From Candidatus Omnitrophota bacterium (GTDB lineage: Bacteria > Ratteibacteria > UBA8468 > B48-G9 > DTJG01), in NCBI GenBank assembly GCA_023485205.1, contig JAMCZX010000037.1, positions 1-23,126 on the forward strand: a DNA stretch of 23,126 nt, in the 5' to 3' direction. Position numbers and translations under genes: made by a program. The stretch's first letter is position 1. Every line of letters begins with the position of its first letter. The notes under the pieces are model-generated. The model made no database searches. It was not told the DNA's origin and was given only the letters and a program-made list of their open reading frames with translations. This document shows, one piece after another, positions 1 through 8,549 of the stretch.

Positions 1-42
1 CGGCAGGACCATAAAGAACTCTTTTTTTATTTTTTGTCGCAT
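1..42 (-). CDS. possible start of a truncated gene
   Basis: After the GH116 stop codon, the minus strand has an ATG at 42 followed by an open frame to the window edge. The readable peptide is MRQKIKKEFFMVLP. Its basic start followed by hydrophobic residues would suit a membrane protein or signal peptide, but fourteen codons are too few to name a family. There is no convincing Shine-Dalgarno before the ATG. It could be the next gene of the glycan operon or simply chance. Confidence 0.25.
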   Translation of the reverse strand, partial: MRQKIKKEFFMVLP

Positions 43-91
43 TGTGCCATAATGGGTATATCTACCATACTTTTATCGGTTAGGCTATGTT

Positions 92-2716
92 TTAGAAGCA
101 CACTTTTAATTTTTTACCTTTTTTTATTTCCAGCGGTATTTCCGGTATGACTTTTACTTCCTCTTCGTTTTGTTCAATTTTGGCATTTATGGATTTATTG
201 GAAAAAGAAATATTGATGGTCTTGAGTGATTTTTTGGATGAGAGAATAATTGTTGAAATTTCAAGTGTCCCGTAGAGAATTTCAAATGAAAATTGCATAC
301 CTTGTTTTGTTTTTTTCTGTCTGAAAACACCCCAGCCTGAACCAACGGAGAAGAAAGAACGGAAATCATCTGTGAAAATCTTGGGCTTGAAGCAGATTGT
401 CTTTTCCGGTGCAGAATAGAAAAACCCTGAGAGTGCAGGAATGAGGGCATAACCTGACATTGCTCTTGCATAGTAATGTCCACATTCAAATTCATCCCAT
501 GGATTCCTTTTTTCACCATCATATCTTTTTCTTGCTCCTAAGACAATTGTAAGTCCTTCCTCTACAAAATTTTCATATATGAGATGACTTGCCACCTGGT
601 ATTCAATACCTGTCCATACTTCATCTGCATACAGGACAGGCTTTTCCGGTTTGTCTCCTTTTGGCCATGTACAGACAAGAAGCCCACATTCATTATTTGC
701 TGCATACGTCCTTCTTACGTTTAGATTTACGTGATTGGTAAAATCCGTTTTCCAATTGTATCTGAAAATTGATTTCATTGTTTTTTTTACGTTCCCTGCA
801 GAATAAAGAGTTTTCATATTCAGCATTCTTGCATACCATTGCCCGATTAACTGGTCAGACATACATCCTTTTCCATACTGGAACTTTGGCCATGGGAATT
901 TGTTATCCCTGCCGCGGTCTCCTGTGATTTTTTTTAAATTTTCAGGTAGTGTTTTATACGCATCAGGAAGCACTTTCTGTTCATAATATTCCCCATTAAA
1001 AAGATTTTCATCCGTCCATTTTGAACCTTTCAGAAAAAGATTTTTATATTCCTTGGCTTTTTCATTTTCCCCTAAATATTCCGCTATTTTCTCTGCTGCC
1101 TGAAGGGCAGCAAGATAAAGACTCCCGATAACAGTATTGGGTCCATAAAATTCTATGTCATAAGTATTATGCTGCACCCCTTCAACTATTCCATCCCTGT
1201 TAGCATCCAAGTGCTGGTATGCATACTCAAGAGATTTTTTTGTATCCGGCCACATTTTCTTTAACCAATCATCATCTCCACTTATAAGCCATTCCCTATA
1301 AACCTGGATAATCCCACCAAATTGGCCATCAGCCGCAGGAAAAAATGAATAGTCAGGCTTAGTTTTAAGAGGAAGAAGTAATCTGAAATGAATCATCCCG
1401 TCCTCACGCATGGCATACTGATAATCCACTTCACGCATTGAACGCTGTAGCTTTGGGAAAAGCCAGGCAAGTGCCTGGGCATAATTCCATACATGCGTAC
1501 ATGAACCCACACAACAACCTGAATCATTACTGCATCCTTCAAATCCATAAAATGTTCCATCTTCAAGTCTAAGACAGGTCGGGGTTTTAAGTATTGAAAT
1601 ATTTGAACTGACAGCATCAAGGACATAAACAGGAAGGCTTGAATTAAAAAAAGAATCATGAAAAACCTTTGTTTCCTTATAAAGTCTTTCAAAATGTTCA
1701 CGGGTATAAATTGCCGCATCCCATGAATCTTTCCACATTGTAGCATAATAATTTTTCCATTTTAAACTACTTGAACAACATTTAGAGTCGTTTTTGTCAC
1801 AACAGGGCTGTTTGGCAGTATCCCAGTAATTTTCAAAAACAGGAAAATACCAGGTTATAAAAAATGGAATTTCTATTTCTTTTCCTGATGGTAATACAAA
1901 ATCTGCAGCAACAGTGCCAATTGAAGCATTATCCTGTTCTGCAGGTTTAGGAAATTGGTTTGATTCAGTGATGGTTTCCCAAAAATTTTTTATGTCCGGG
2001 TGACCATTATCATCATACTTCCATGTTTGCCATACCCTTGCATTTTTATGGCTGGTACATAAAGTCATGTTTCCATAAGATGACATATCCTCAGGAATCT
2101 CCGTTGCCGTAAGAAAAAGTCCCGTTAATTCATTTTCTTTTTTTTGTACGTTCAGTTTTCTCTCTTTTTTTGTTCCGCCAATGATATTGGGCAGATTTCC
2201 AAATATGGTACCGGTAATTTTTTTATTTGTCCGATTCTTCAGCTTATAAATAAGAATGGCAATAGGTATACTTGAATCTTTATCGTTAAGGGGTATAAAA
2301 GGATTAAATGCCTCAAGGGAAACTTTCAATGGAACTATATCATCCTCAAGCATGACTTTTGCAAAAGGAAAACTTCCTGTAAATGAAACGTTATTAAAAT
2401 GCGGAAAATTCTGTCCCAGTTCATTTGGTGCGGTATGACCATTTCCTTCATACACAGGGGAAGGTCCATGGAGCACCTTTACAATGGGTTTGTTTCCATT
2501 ATTGATTTTCAAAGTAAAAAAGGAATGTTCAAAAACAAGGCCTTTTGAAGGTCTGTTCATTATCTGCCATTCCGCAAGACTTCCCCATCCGCTTAAACAA
2601 ACCATTCCTGTTCCAATTCCGCCCAGGGGAAACAATACCTTTTCAAGATTCCTGCCTTTAAGGATTTTTTGTGGTCCGGTTTCCAATAATTCTTTTTTTG
2701 AAAAATCTTTTTGCAT
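92..2716 (-). CDS. GH116-family glycosidase (GBA2/DUF608-like)
   Basis: Likely a retaining beta-glycosidase of family GH116, the family of human GBA2 and bacterial beta-glucosidases. The N-terminal domain (about 25-330) opens with the typical GGIGTG (32-37) and GSLAEWQIMNRP motifs. The catalytic (alpha/alpha)6 part follows (about 370-790). Glu393 in GFEGC aligns with the family nucleophile and Asp520 in HNTYD with the acid/base. CTHVWNYAQA (406-415) is typical of the DUF608 branch. At 874 residues the length is normal. There is no signal peptide, so the enzyme is probably cytoplasmic and acts on imported glycosides. A GGGAG site seven bases before the ATG supports the start. It is the last complete gene of a regulator-led operon. 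Two cysteine clusters (305/306/313/314 and 395/401/402/406) are noteworthy. The exact substrate cannot be read from sequence. Confidence 0.88.
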   Translation of the reverse strand: MQKDFSKKELLETGPQKILKGRNLEKVLFPLGGIGTGMVCLSGWGSLAEWQIMNRPSKGLVFEHSFFTLKINNGNKPIVKVLHGPSPVYEGNGHTAPNELGQNFPHFNNVSFTGSFPFAKVMLEDDIVPLKVSLEAFNPFIPLNDKDSSIPIAILIYKLKNRTNKKITGTIFGNLPNIIGGTKKERKLNVQKKENELTGLFLTATEIPEDMSSYGNMTLCTSHKNARVWQTWKYDDNGHPDIKNFWETITESNQFPKPAEQDNASIGTVAADFVLPSGKEIEIPFFITWYFPVFENYWDTAKQPCCDKNDSKCCSSSLKWKNYYATMWKDSWDAAIYTREHFERLYKETKVFHDSFFNSSLPVYVLDAVSSNISILKTPTCLRLEDGTFYGFEGCSNDSGCCVGSCTHVWNYAQALAWLFPKLQRSMREVDYQYAMREDGMIHFRLLLPLKTKPDYSFFPAADGQFGGIIQVYREWLISGDDDWLKKMWPDTKKSLEYAYQHLDANRDGIVEGVQHNTYDIEFYGPNTVIGSLYLAALQAAEKIAEYLGENEKAKEYKNLFLKGSKWTDENLFNGEYYEQKVLPDAYKTLPENLKKITGDRGRDNKFPWPKFQYGKGCMSDQLIGQWYARMLNMKTLYSAGNVKKTMKSIFRYNWKTDFTNHVNLNVRRTYAANNECGLLVCTWPKGDKPEKPVLYADEVWTGIEYQVASHLIYENFVEEGLTIVLGARKRYDGEKRNPWDEFECGHYYARAMSGYALIPALSGFFYSAPEKTICFKPKIFTDDFRSFFSVGSGWGVFRQKKTKQGMQFSFEILYGTLEISTIILSSKKSLKTINISFSNKSINAKIEQNEEEVKVIPEIPLEIKKGKKLKVCF

Positions 2717-2723
2717 TTCTTAT

Positions 2724-2728
2724 CTCCC
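2724..2728 (-). promoter_or_regulatory. ribosome binding site of the GH116 gene
   Basis: GGGAG lies seven bases before the ATG, inside the 17-base gap after the preceding gene. It fixes the start of the glycosidase. Confidence 0.6.
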
Positions 2729-2733
2729 AATTT

Positions 2734-4422
2734 TTAAATTTTAAATGACACTTCTGCTTTTTTTCCTGACACTATTTCTCTTAAAATAATCTTCCATTGT
2801 CCTTTTGGAGCGTTCAGGAAAAGATGAACAGGAATTATTGCTTTACCATTGTGAAGAACAACGTTTCTTCTTAAGACGCCCTCTTCAACACCTGAAGGAT
2901 TGAATACACTGACATGAACGACATAAGGGACAATGGAACCGGAGTAATTGTTATTTCCTGATGTTATCAGATGAACAAGTATGTTCGCACCCCAAAATGA
3001 TTTTCTGTCACTCATGAGTTTTGCATCCAATTTTTCAATTTTGTAAGGAAGTCTTGCAATCAGGATTACTCCACCAGCAGCAAGTTTGATTTTTACTTTC
3101 CTGGAATATCCAAGATATTTATCAGGAATAATTTTTCCCTTTATGGGATTTTCTCCGCCAATAAGATACGTCCACCCGGGTTTTTTAAAGAAAAGATAAA
3201 CATTTGATGGTATAAGCGGAGAAGAATCCTTTCTTCTGAAAATCCCGAAATATTCTGCATTTTTGTCCCGCCATCGTGTCAATTCAAATCCCTGCAGAGG
3301 AACGCCTTCTTTATTGGAAACAAGGATGGATGGTTTAACTCCTGCCAGACGGAGTATTTGTTGTCCCAACAGGTTGGACCACTGGTCCTGTGCCCGTGTA
3401 TATGCAGATAAGAGAAAATTTAAAAGCAGCGCCTGTCCTTTTCCATGTTTTTTATACACAAAACAGGGAATACAATTTTTGTATCCCGTCTGAAAAATAA
3501 TCTGTCCTAATTGCTGACCATCTGAAACCTGGAGATTTTTTTCAAAATATTCTCCTGCAAACCAGCCGGTCGCAATAATTTTTCCTTTTCCATATTTTTC
3601 CATTGCAACAAGTGGAACTCCATTATTCGTTGACCATACAGGGACTCCATTGTTAACAAGATGGATATTTTCATAAACATTGATTGGTGGAAATATCGCA
3701 AACGGAACTCCTCCAAATGATGGATAATCTGTTGAAATAATTGAGGACATTTTATTTATTATCTGTCTTTCTCCGCCATTTCCGGATAAGGGGGATTCTT
3801 TTCCATAAATATTATCCCACCATGTGCCATCCCATCCATAATAGTCAAGTCCGCAAAGAATCAGTCCCGCACCATTGTCTTTTACGTATTTCAGGATGAA
3901 TTTATGCACATCAGATGGAAACGGAGCCTCGGAAATAGTCGGAATTATTACGTCAGGATGCTGAGCAAACGCTTTTTTTAAAAAATTTAACGAATAACCC
4001 ATAACTTCAGGGGGTAATCCAAATGCCTGATATGACGGACCATAATAAGCAGGAATACGGACCCAGTCTGCAGGAAATGCAGAGGGAAAATACATAAGGT
4101 CTCCTTCAATCTGAAGGGTTGATACAATGAGAATACGTAATGGTCTGCCTGTTAATTTATCAGCCCATACGCAATTTTTCAGTCTTACCAGAGGAAGTTT
4201 TTCATTCAACAGCATGGACTGGTCTTCTTCGTAAACCATGTTTCCTGACCAGTTAATCAGGTCCGGATATGAACTGCTTGCTTCCTCCAATTGGCCTGGT
4301 GTTGCAGGTAGATTCAAGACAGGGAAATTTATGTCTGCGGAATAAATTTTCCATGTGCCGAAGTTAAAACACATTATCAAAAAACCGAGCATTAAATATT
4401 TTTTCATAATCTGTTTTTTCAT
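2734..4422 (-). CDS. secreted protein with GATase-like domain
   Basis: Function unknown. A signal peptide is clear: basic MKKQIMKK, a hydrophobic core at about 9-22, and a likely cleavage in the YSA-D region (27-30). Residues about 94-300 read like a class I glutamine-amidotransferase-like (flavodoxin-type) domain. They contain the strand RPLRILIVSTL, then DVIIPTISEAP, GAGLILCGLDYYG and YGKGKIIATGWFAGEYF. A second segment with GKGQALLLNF (327-336) resembles the trimerisation and C-terminal parts of GH42-type beta-galactosidases. The last 100 residues look like an Ig-like beta-sandwich. No catalytic Cys-His-Glu triad is evident, so a binding or structural role is more likely than amidotransferase activity. 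AGGA six bases before the ATG supports this start over Met6. Its place between a pseudopilin and GH116 suggests a role in glycan handling outside the cytoplasm. Confidence 0.7.
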   Translation of the reverse strand: MKKQIMKKYLMLGFLIMCFNFGTWKIYSADINFPVLNLPATPGQLEEASSSYPDLINWSGNMVYEEDQSMLLNEKLPLVRLKNCVWADKLTGRPLRILIVSTLQIEGDLMYFPSAFPADWVRIPAYYGPSYQAFGLPPEVMGYSLNFLKKAFAQHPDVIIPTISEAPFPSDVHKFILKYVKDNGAGLILCGLDYYGWDGTWWDNIYGKESPLSGNGGERQIINKMSSIISTDYPSFGGVPFAIFPPINVYENIHLVNNGVPVWSTNNGVPLVAMEKYGKGKIIATGWFAGEYFEKNLQVSDGQQLGQIIFQTGYKNCIPCFVYKKHGKGQALLLNFLLSAYTRAQDQWSNLLGQQILRLAGVKPSILVSNKEGVPLQGFELTRWRDKNAEYFGIFRRKDSSPLIPSNVYLFFKKPGWTYLIGGENPIKGKIIPDKYLGYSRKVKIKLAAGGVILIARLPYKIEKLDAKLMSDRKSFWGANILVHLITSGNNNYSGSIVPYVVHVSVFNPSGVEEGVLRRNVVLHNGKAIIPVHLFLNAPKGQWKIILREIVSGKKAEVSFKI

Positions 4423-4449
4423 AAATATCCTGTTAAAACAGCGATATTA

Positions 4450-5322
4450 TCATACATTTTTACAAAATATCAAAGTAGATATTATTGGTTTAGTCCCCAA
4501 AAGCCATTTTTTTTGAGTAGCAAGCGGTGAAGTAAATCCCCAATTGGTTTGCACCCATCTCTGGATGTTATACCGTGGAGAAACAGGTATATCTCTAAAT
4601 GGCATTGCTGAGGAATGTCCATCTACATATACAAAGTTTATCATCGCATCTGCAATGTCCCCATTTTGACTGTGTCTGTATGCGCCGGCTCCAAATTCGT
4701 CAGCAGTAAAAGGAGATGTAGATTCTGTATGTGGAGGATTTTTTTCCCATCCAATGAAAGGCGTTGCCATAAACCCATAACCATCTATATCTGCACTATC
4801 AGTAACCATAAAGGTTTCGTCCGGATATGGTATTTGAGCAATAGAAGCCAGAGTTATGCCATATGGGGGTGGAAATGCGGCGGCGCCGCTGTTACCATTT
4901 ATTCCATATGAAGACCAGCCATAAATATAGTTATGCCCACTTGGGTCCACAAAAATGCTGTTATGCCGATGATAGCTGTAGATAGCCTGTTGAAACTCTT
5001 GATTAGCATTGGTTTCATTTGCCGGAATTCCAAGTGTATAGGGGAAAAGAAGCACAGGCCAACGGACATAGTAAATACCAGATACTGTTCCCTGGCTCGG
5101 TGGGAAATATCCATAATCCTGTTCATACATCAATATACCAAGTCCAATTTCCTTTAAGTTTGATATGTCAGTTGTAAGTTCTGCCTGTAGTCTTGCCTTT
5201 GCTAATGCCGGCAGCAACATTGCCGCCAATATGGCAATGATTGCTATGACAACCAAAATCTCTATGAGGGTGAAGCCACTTCTTCTGTTTTTTTTCATAT
5301 CTTTTGTCATCTCTTTTGTCAT
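4450..5322 (-). CDS. prepilin-like protein (type II secretion/type IV pilin N-terminus)
   Basis: The N-terminus is a class III prepilin signal: a basic leader ending RRSG (13-16), then FTLIEILVVIAIIAILAA. Cleavage would fall after Gly16, and Glu21 is the conserved Glu5 of mature pilins. The hydrophobic helix is followed by a globular domain. FVYVDGHSSAMPF (230-242), after His217, matches the His...DGH pattern of the large pseudopilin families of Lentisphaerae and Planctomycetes (DUF1559-like). The mature protein would sit in the inner membrane with its domain in the periplasm. No pilus or secretion genes are nearby, so it is an expanded-family pseudopilin rather than part of a full machine. 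The first ATG overlaps the regulator stop as ATGA. Met1, Met5 and Met9 all stay in frame because of a 12-bp repeat, so the true start is uncertain by eight residues. Confidence 0.85.
   Translation of the reverse strand: MTKEMTKDMKKNRRSGFTLIEILVVIAIIAILAAMLLPALAKARLQAELTTDISNLKEIGLGILMYEQDYGYFPPSQGTVSGIYYVRWPVLLFPYTLGIPANETNANQEFQQAIYSYHRHNSIFVDPSGHNYIYGWSSYGINGNSGAAAFPPPYGITLASIAQIPYPDETFMVTDSADIDGYGFMATPFIGWEKNPPHTESTSPFTADEFGAGAYRHSQNGDIADAMINFVYVDGHSSAMPFRDIPVSPRYNIQRWVQTNWGFTSPLATQKKWLLGTKPIISTLIFCKNV
5299..5322 (-). repeat. 12-bp tandem repeat spanning the pseudopilin start
   Basis: Two copies, ATGACAAAAGAG and ATGACAAAAGAT, are followed directly by a third ATG. This gives three in-frame start codons spaced by 12 bases. 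The first ATG overlaps the TGA of the regulator gene. The copies differ only in their last base. Confidence 0.8.
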
Positions 5323-6368
5323 CTGACATTTTTGATTACTGAATCTCTTATTATTAATTTGGGCTGAAGAATAATTTCTTTATTTGTATTTTTGCCAATT
5401 ATTTCCTCTATTACATAATCTGCCATTTCTTCTTCTCTTATAGATACTGACGTAAGATTAGGCTGAAATATTTCACACCAAGGAGTATTAAAATATCCAA
5501 TTACAGAAACGTCTTCAGGGATTCTTAAATTTAATCTTTTTGCTGTTTCATAAGTCAATTTTGCTCTGAAATCTCCATCACAAAATACAGCCATTGGTTT
5601 TTCTTCTGTCTCCAATACATTTGGAATTTTGTTTTCATCCGTAATAATTATAAAATTCTCTTCCGACAGGTTTTTTTCTTTGAATGCCGTTTTTGCTCCT
5701 TTAATTAAATTGAGATGCCCCCTCTGGCCGGGGGAAATTGGATGCGTATAGAAAATAATTTTTTCATGGCCAAGAGAAATAAAATATTCTGCCACTGTCC
5801 TGCCTCCTGCAAAATAGTCAGACAAAACGTATCTTGCCCTGGATAATTTTTTTTCACTTTCAAAATTATTTAAAAATATAACCTTGCCTGGATAATTATC
5901 AAGAAAATTGAATGGGAATTTGGAAATTCCCTGGATAATAAGAATTGCAGGAGACCTGTCTATTAAATCTTTTATTTTCTTTATACTGTTTCTGTTTCCC
6001 CAGTGATGGTTATTAACAATGCAAAAGTAGTTATGGTCAGTAAGACCATGGATAATTCTTTTTGAGAAAGACTCATAAAGATGTCCTGTGGTTGGCATGA
6101 TAAGACCGACAATTTCTTTTGTAGTGAGTCTCGGGGTGGGACTGGTAACAAAAGTGCCTTTGCCGTGATGTCGGGTAAGTAGACCATCGTTTACCAGCAC
6201 GGAAACTGCTTCACGGATGGTATTTGGCACGACTCCGAATTTTTTTGCAAGTTCATTCTGGGAAGGAAATTTTTCTCCCGAAGTATACTCACCATTGAGA
6301 AGCGATTCTTTAAGAATGTTCTTTACTACCAGATACTTGGCTGGTCTTTTCCATGTAAATGTTTTCAT
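5319..6368 (-). CDS. GntR-family regulator with LacI-type ligand domain (AraR-like)
   Basis: A DNA-binding transcription factor, probably a sugar-responsive repressor. Residues about 10-76 are a GntR winged helix: GEKFPSQNELAKKFGV, then PNTIREAVSVLVNDGLL and the wing HHGKGTFV. Residues about 85-349 are a periplasmic-binding-protein-like sensor domain of LacI type. It contains IVGLIMPTTGH, YFAGGRTVAEYFISLGH, DVSVIGYFNTPW and a LTSVS segment near 305-309. Bacillus AraR, which senses arabinose, has the same domain order. At 349 residues the length fits. It heads the glycan operon and is translationally coupled to the pseudopilin. A perfect inverted repeat lies 26-50 bases upstream of the ATG, so autoregulation is plausible. 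There is no clear Shine-Dalgarno. The effector is probably a sugar released by, or imported for, the GH116 enzyme, but this is inferred. Confidence 0.88.
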   Translation of the reverse strand: MKTFTWKRPAKYLVVKNILKESLLNGEYTSGEKFPSQNELAKKFGVVPNTIREAVSVLVNDGLLTRHHGKGTFVTSPTPRLTTKEIVGLIMPTTGHLYESFSKRIIHGLTDHNYFCIVNNHHWGNRNSIKKIKDLIDRSPAILIIQGISKFPFNFLDNYPGKVIFLNNFESEKKLSRARYVLSDYFAGGRTVAEYFISLGHEKIIFYTHPISPGQRGHLNLIKGAKTAFKEKNLSEENFIIITDENKIPNVLETEEKPMAVFCDGDFRAKLTYETAKRLNLRIPEDVSVIGYFNTPWCEIFQPNLTSVSIREEEMADYVIEEIIGKNTNKEIILQPKLIIRDSVIKNVR

Positions 6369-6393
6369 GTTTTTTTATGGAAATTGTAATATA

Positions 6394-6418
6394 AACTTAT
6401 TCACTCAATCAATAAGTT
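6394..6418. promoter_or_regulatory. candidate operator: 8-bp inverted repeat
   Basis: AACTTATT and its exact reverse complement AATAAGTT are separated by nine bases. The repeat lies in the short leader between the regulator's start and the end of the divergent operon. Arm length and spacing suit a dimeric GntR/LacI-type regulator. The surrounding leader is AT-rich and no confident -35/-10 pair can be read. Binding is inference. Confidence 0.5.
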
Positions 6419-6470
6419 ACTATAGATATTTATTTTTGTAAAATTTAATACCAATGCTTAAAAATATCGG

Positions 6471-8549
6471 TTACACTATGTTTTGTTTACGCCTTAGAAA
6501 CCAGCATGCACCTAAAAGAACTAAAATAATAAAAATTAACCATCTGTCTGTATTTTTTGAAAGGGTTAAATTTATTGTCCGCAGATTTTTCCTGTTTTTC
6601 AAAGTGGTTTTAAGAACATCAGCGTTTTTAAGCGTGTAATAATCCCCTCCTGTAATTTGTGCAATGTTTTTCATGTAGGGTTGGTTCCATTCCGGATGAA
6701 CAAATTCTCTGCCATATTTTGTCACAAGTATATCTTTAAAGATTTTTGATGTTTTGTTTTTAACTTCAATAAGATAGATTCCTTTTTTATACGGTGTAAA
6801 AGTGATGGAATTGGATTTTATTTTTACGAATGTTTTTTTGTCATCCGGAGATAAAACAAATGCTTTTATACCTGAATTTTTTAAATGTTTGAGAATAAAT
6901 TTTACAGAAACTTTTTCCCCTATACCATAAATTTTATGGCCAATAATAATGTCAGGTAAAGATTTTCCAATACCCAGAATATTATCAGGACTGCAAAGTA
7001 ATCTGAAAATTTTTGTCCAGAAATATTGATAGGCTTTTTGAGATTTTTTACCCTGAAAATTCCATTTCCATGTATTATCTGTACAGACAACAGCTGTTTC
7101 TCCGCCAAAAAATTTATTTATTGCCGCAATTATGGCAGGATTGGTCCCTTGTGCTGTAATAATAGGGATACTTCCCTGTTTAATCTGAAAAACATTATTA
7201 ACACGGGAAAGTCCAGGGAAAATATAATTTTTATTAAACAAACCTAAACTTATAGCCTCTGGAGTTATAGATGGTACAAAATTTCCATTCAATATGTTTT
7301 TTTGTTCTCCTGTGATTATTATGGGAATTAAATTATTCATCTTTGTTCCTTGTAGCCCATTAAGAAAATTTTCCCCGCCAAGAAAAAGTAATCCATTTCC
7401 AGATAAAACAAAATCTTTTAAATTTTCAATTTCTGTGTTTGTAAAAGAAGAAAAATCAATATCCCCCAAAACAATAATATTGAATTTTTTCAGAAATTTT
7501 TTACTGCTGAAAATATCTTTTGGTATGGAAACAGGTTTTCCTCCTGTTTGTTGATAAATATTTTTACCTATTCTGATTAAAAAAACCGGTTGAAAATATG
7601 TGTTGGTTTCCATATATCTTTTAAGGAATTTATATTCCCATCTCAGGGTGCCTTCTACATATAGTATTTTTATTCTTTGATGAATTACCCGGACCAAAAA
7701 TGGCAAAGAATTATTTTGGAGAATGGTTTCCCCTGGAATTGGCAGAACATTTGCTGTATAAATGAATTTCCCAGGATTGTTTTCTTTTATTGTGAAATTT
7801 GCCTTGAAAAATTTTTCTTTAACAGGAATTGTTTTTTCCTTTAAAATTTTATTATTATTTTTAATCTGGACAATTATATTATTTTGCTGTATTCCTGAAA
7901 TTTCTCCATATACCTTTATTTTTAAGTTTTCCCCGGAAAATACAGGAGAGTTTGATATGACATTGGTAATTGAAGCATCAGGAATTTTTTCTCCTCCCGC
8001 ACCAACTATATAAACAGGGTAGTGTATATTTGTTATGCTATTTGTATTACCTGTTTCCTGGCCATCTGTAAAAAGTATGACTCCTGCACAGTGATTATCA
8101 GATATCTGGGATATTTTATATAGACTTTCTGTAATTGAAGTTATATTTTGTAATGGTTTTAATGAGGAAATTTTATTTTCAGGGATTTTTTCAATGTTTT
8201 TGCCAAATTGATAGAAAACAGGATGTATATTCCTTATAAAATGATGATTTTTAATAAATGTTTGAACTCTCTGAAGTCGTGTTTTTCCTGAAGAATTAGT
8301 GATTCCCATACTCATGGATGTATCAATAAGAACATAAAATGGATTTTTCCCTTTGATTTTTAAAGTAATCTGCGGTTTAAAAAGTATAGATAATATAAGG
8401 ATACCGGCTATCAGATGAAGAATCCAGAAAATTTTTCTATTGGAAATGCCAGACCATTTATATGATATTAAAACAATAAAAATAAAAAATATAAATGATG
8501 CAAAAATTATACTTTCTGGTAAATAAGAAAGAAAATGAATCTTAATCAT
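6471..8549 (-). CDS. membrane protein with VWA and GATase-like domains
   Basis: A membrane-anchored protein of the type found downstream of MoxR/DUF58/BatA genes. Two transmembrane helices lie near 13-30 and 40-57. A von Willebrand A domain follows, with MIDAS motif DTSMS (Asp76, Ser78, Ser80) and LFTDGQ (159-164). After a beta-rich stretch, KILYVEGTLRWEYKFLKR (294-311) starts a glutamine-amidotransferase-like fold. It continues through NIIVLGDIDF and GNGLLFLGGENFLNG to about 520. A final helix at about 669-686 is followed by RRKQ, leaving a short basic tail. The VWA domain probably binds Mg2+ and a partner protein in the periplasm, under control of the MoxR ATPase. The start overlaps the preceding stop as ATGA. 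It is the last gene of the long operon. Confidence 0.8.
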   Translation of the reverse strand: MIKIHFLSYLPESIIFASFIFFIFIVLISYKWSGISNRKIFWILHLIAGILILSILFKPQITLKIKGKNPFYVLIDTSMSMGITNSSGKTRLQRVQTFIKNHHFIRNIHPVFYQFGKNIEKIPENKISSLKPLQNITSITESLYKISQISDNHCAGVILFTDGQETGNTNSITNIHYPVYIVGAGGEKIPDASITNVISNSPVFSGENLKIKVYGEISGIQQNNIIVQIKNNNKILKEKTIPVKEKFFKANFTIKENNPGKFIYTANVLPIPGETILQNNSLPFLVRVIHQRIKILYVEGTLRWEYKFLKRYMETNTYFQPVFLIRIGKNIYQQTGGKPVSIPKDIFSSKKFLKKFNIIVLGDIDFSSFTNTEIENLKDFVLSGNGLLFLGGENFLNGLQGTKMNNLIPIIITGEQKNILNGNFVPSITPEAISLGLFNKNYIFPGLSRVNNVFQIKQGSIPIITAQGTNPAIIAAINKFFGGETAVVCTDNTWKWNFQGKKSQKAYQYFWTKIFRLLCSPDNILGIGKSLPDIIIGHKIYGIGEKVSVKFILKHLKNSGIKAFVLSPDDKKTFVKIKSNSITFTPYKKGIYLIEVKNKTSKIFKDILVTKYGREFVHPEWNQPYMKNIAQITGGDYYTLKNADVLKTTLKNRKNLRTINLTLSKNTDRWLIFIILVLLGACWFLRRKQNIV

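Noticed and set aside
53..68. Small hairpin GGTA-TATC-TACC after the GH116 gene
   Set aside because: Four-base arms in AT-rich DNA are expected by chance, and no T tract follows on the minus strand.
2734..4422. Active glutamine amidotransferase
   Set aside because: The fold resembles GATase-like domains, but no catalytic Cys-His-Glu triad is visible, so an enzyme name would be unsupported.
4430..4441. Palindrome CTGTT-AA-AACAG in the gap before the secreted GATase-like gene
   Set aside because: Five-base arms with a two-base centre overlap the Shine-Dalgarno region and have no second copy, so this is not supported as an operator.
6440..6470. Possible terminator after the long operon (CCGAT...ATTGG)
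   Set aside because: The stem is only five pairs including one G-T and is not followed by a T run, so it is too weak to call.
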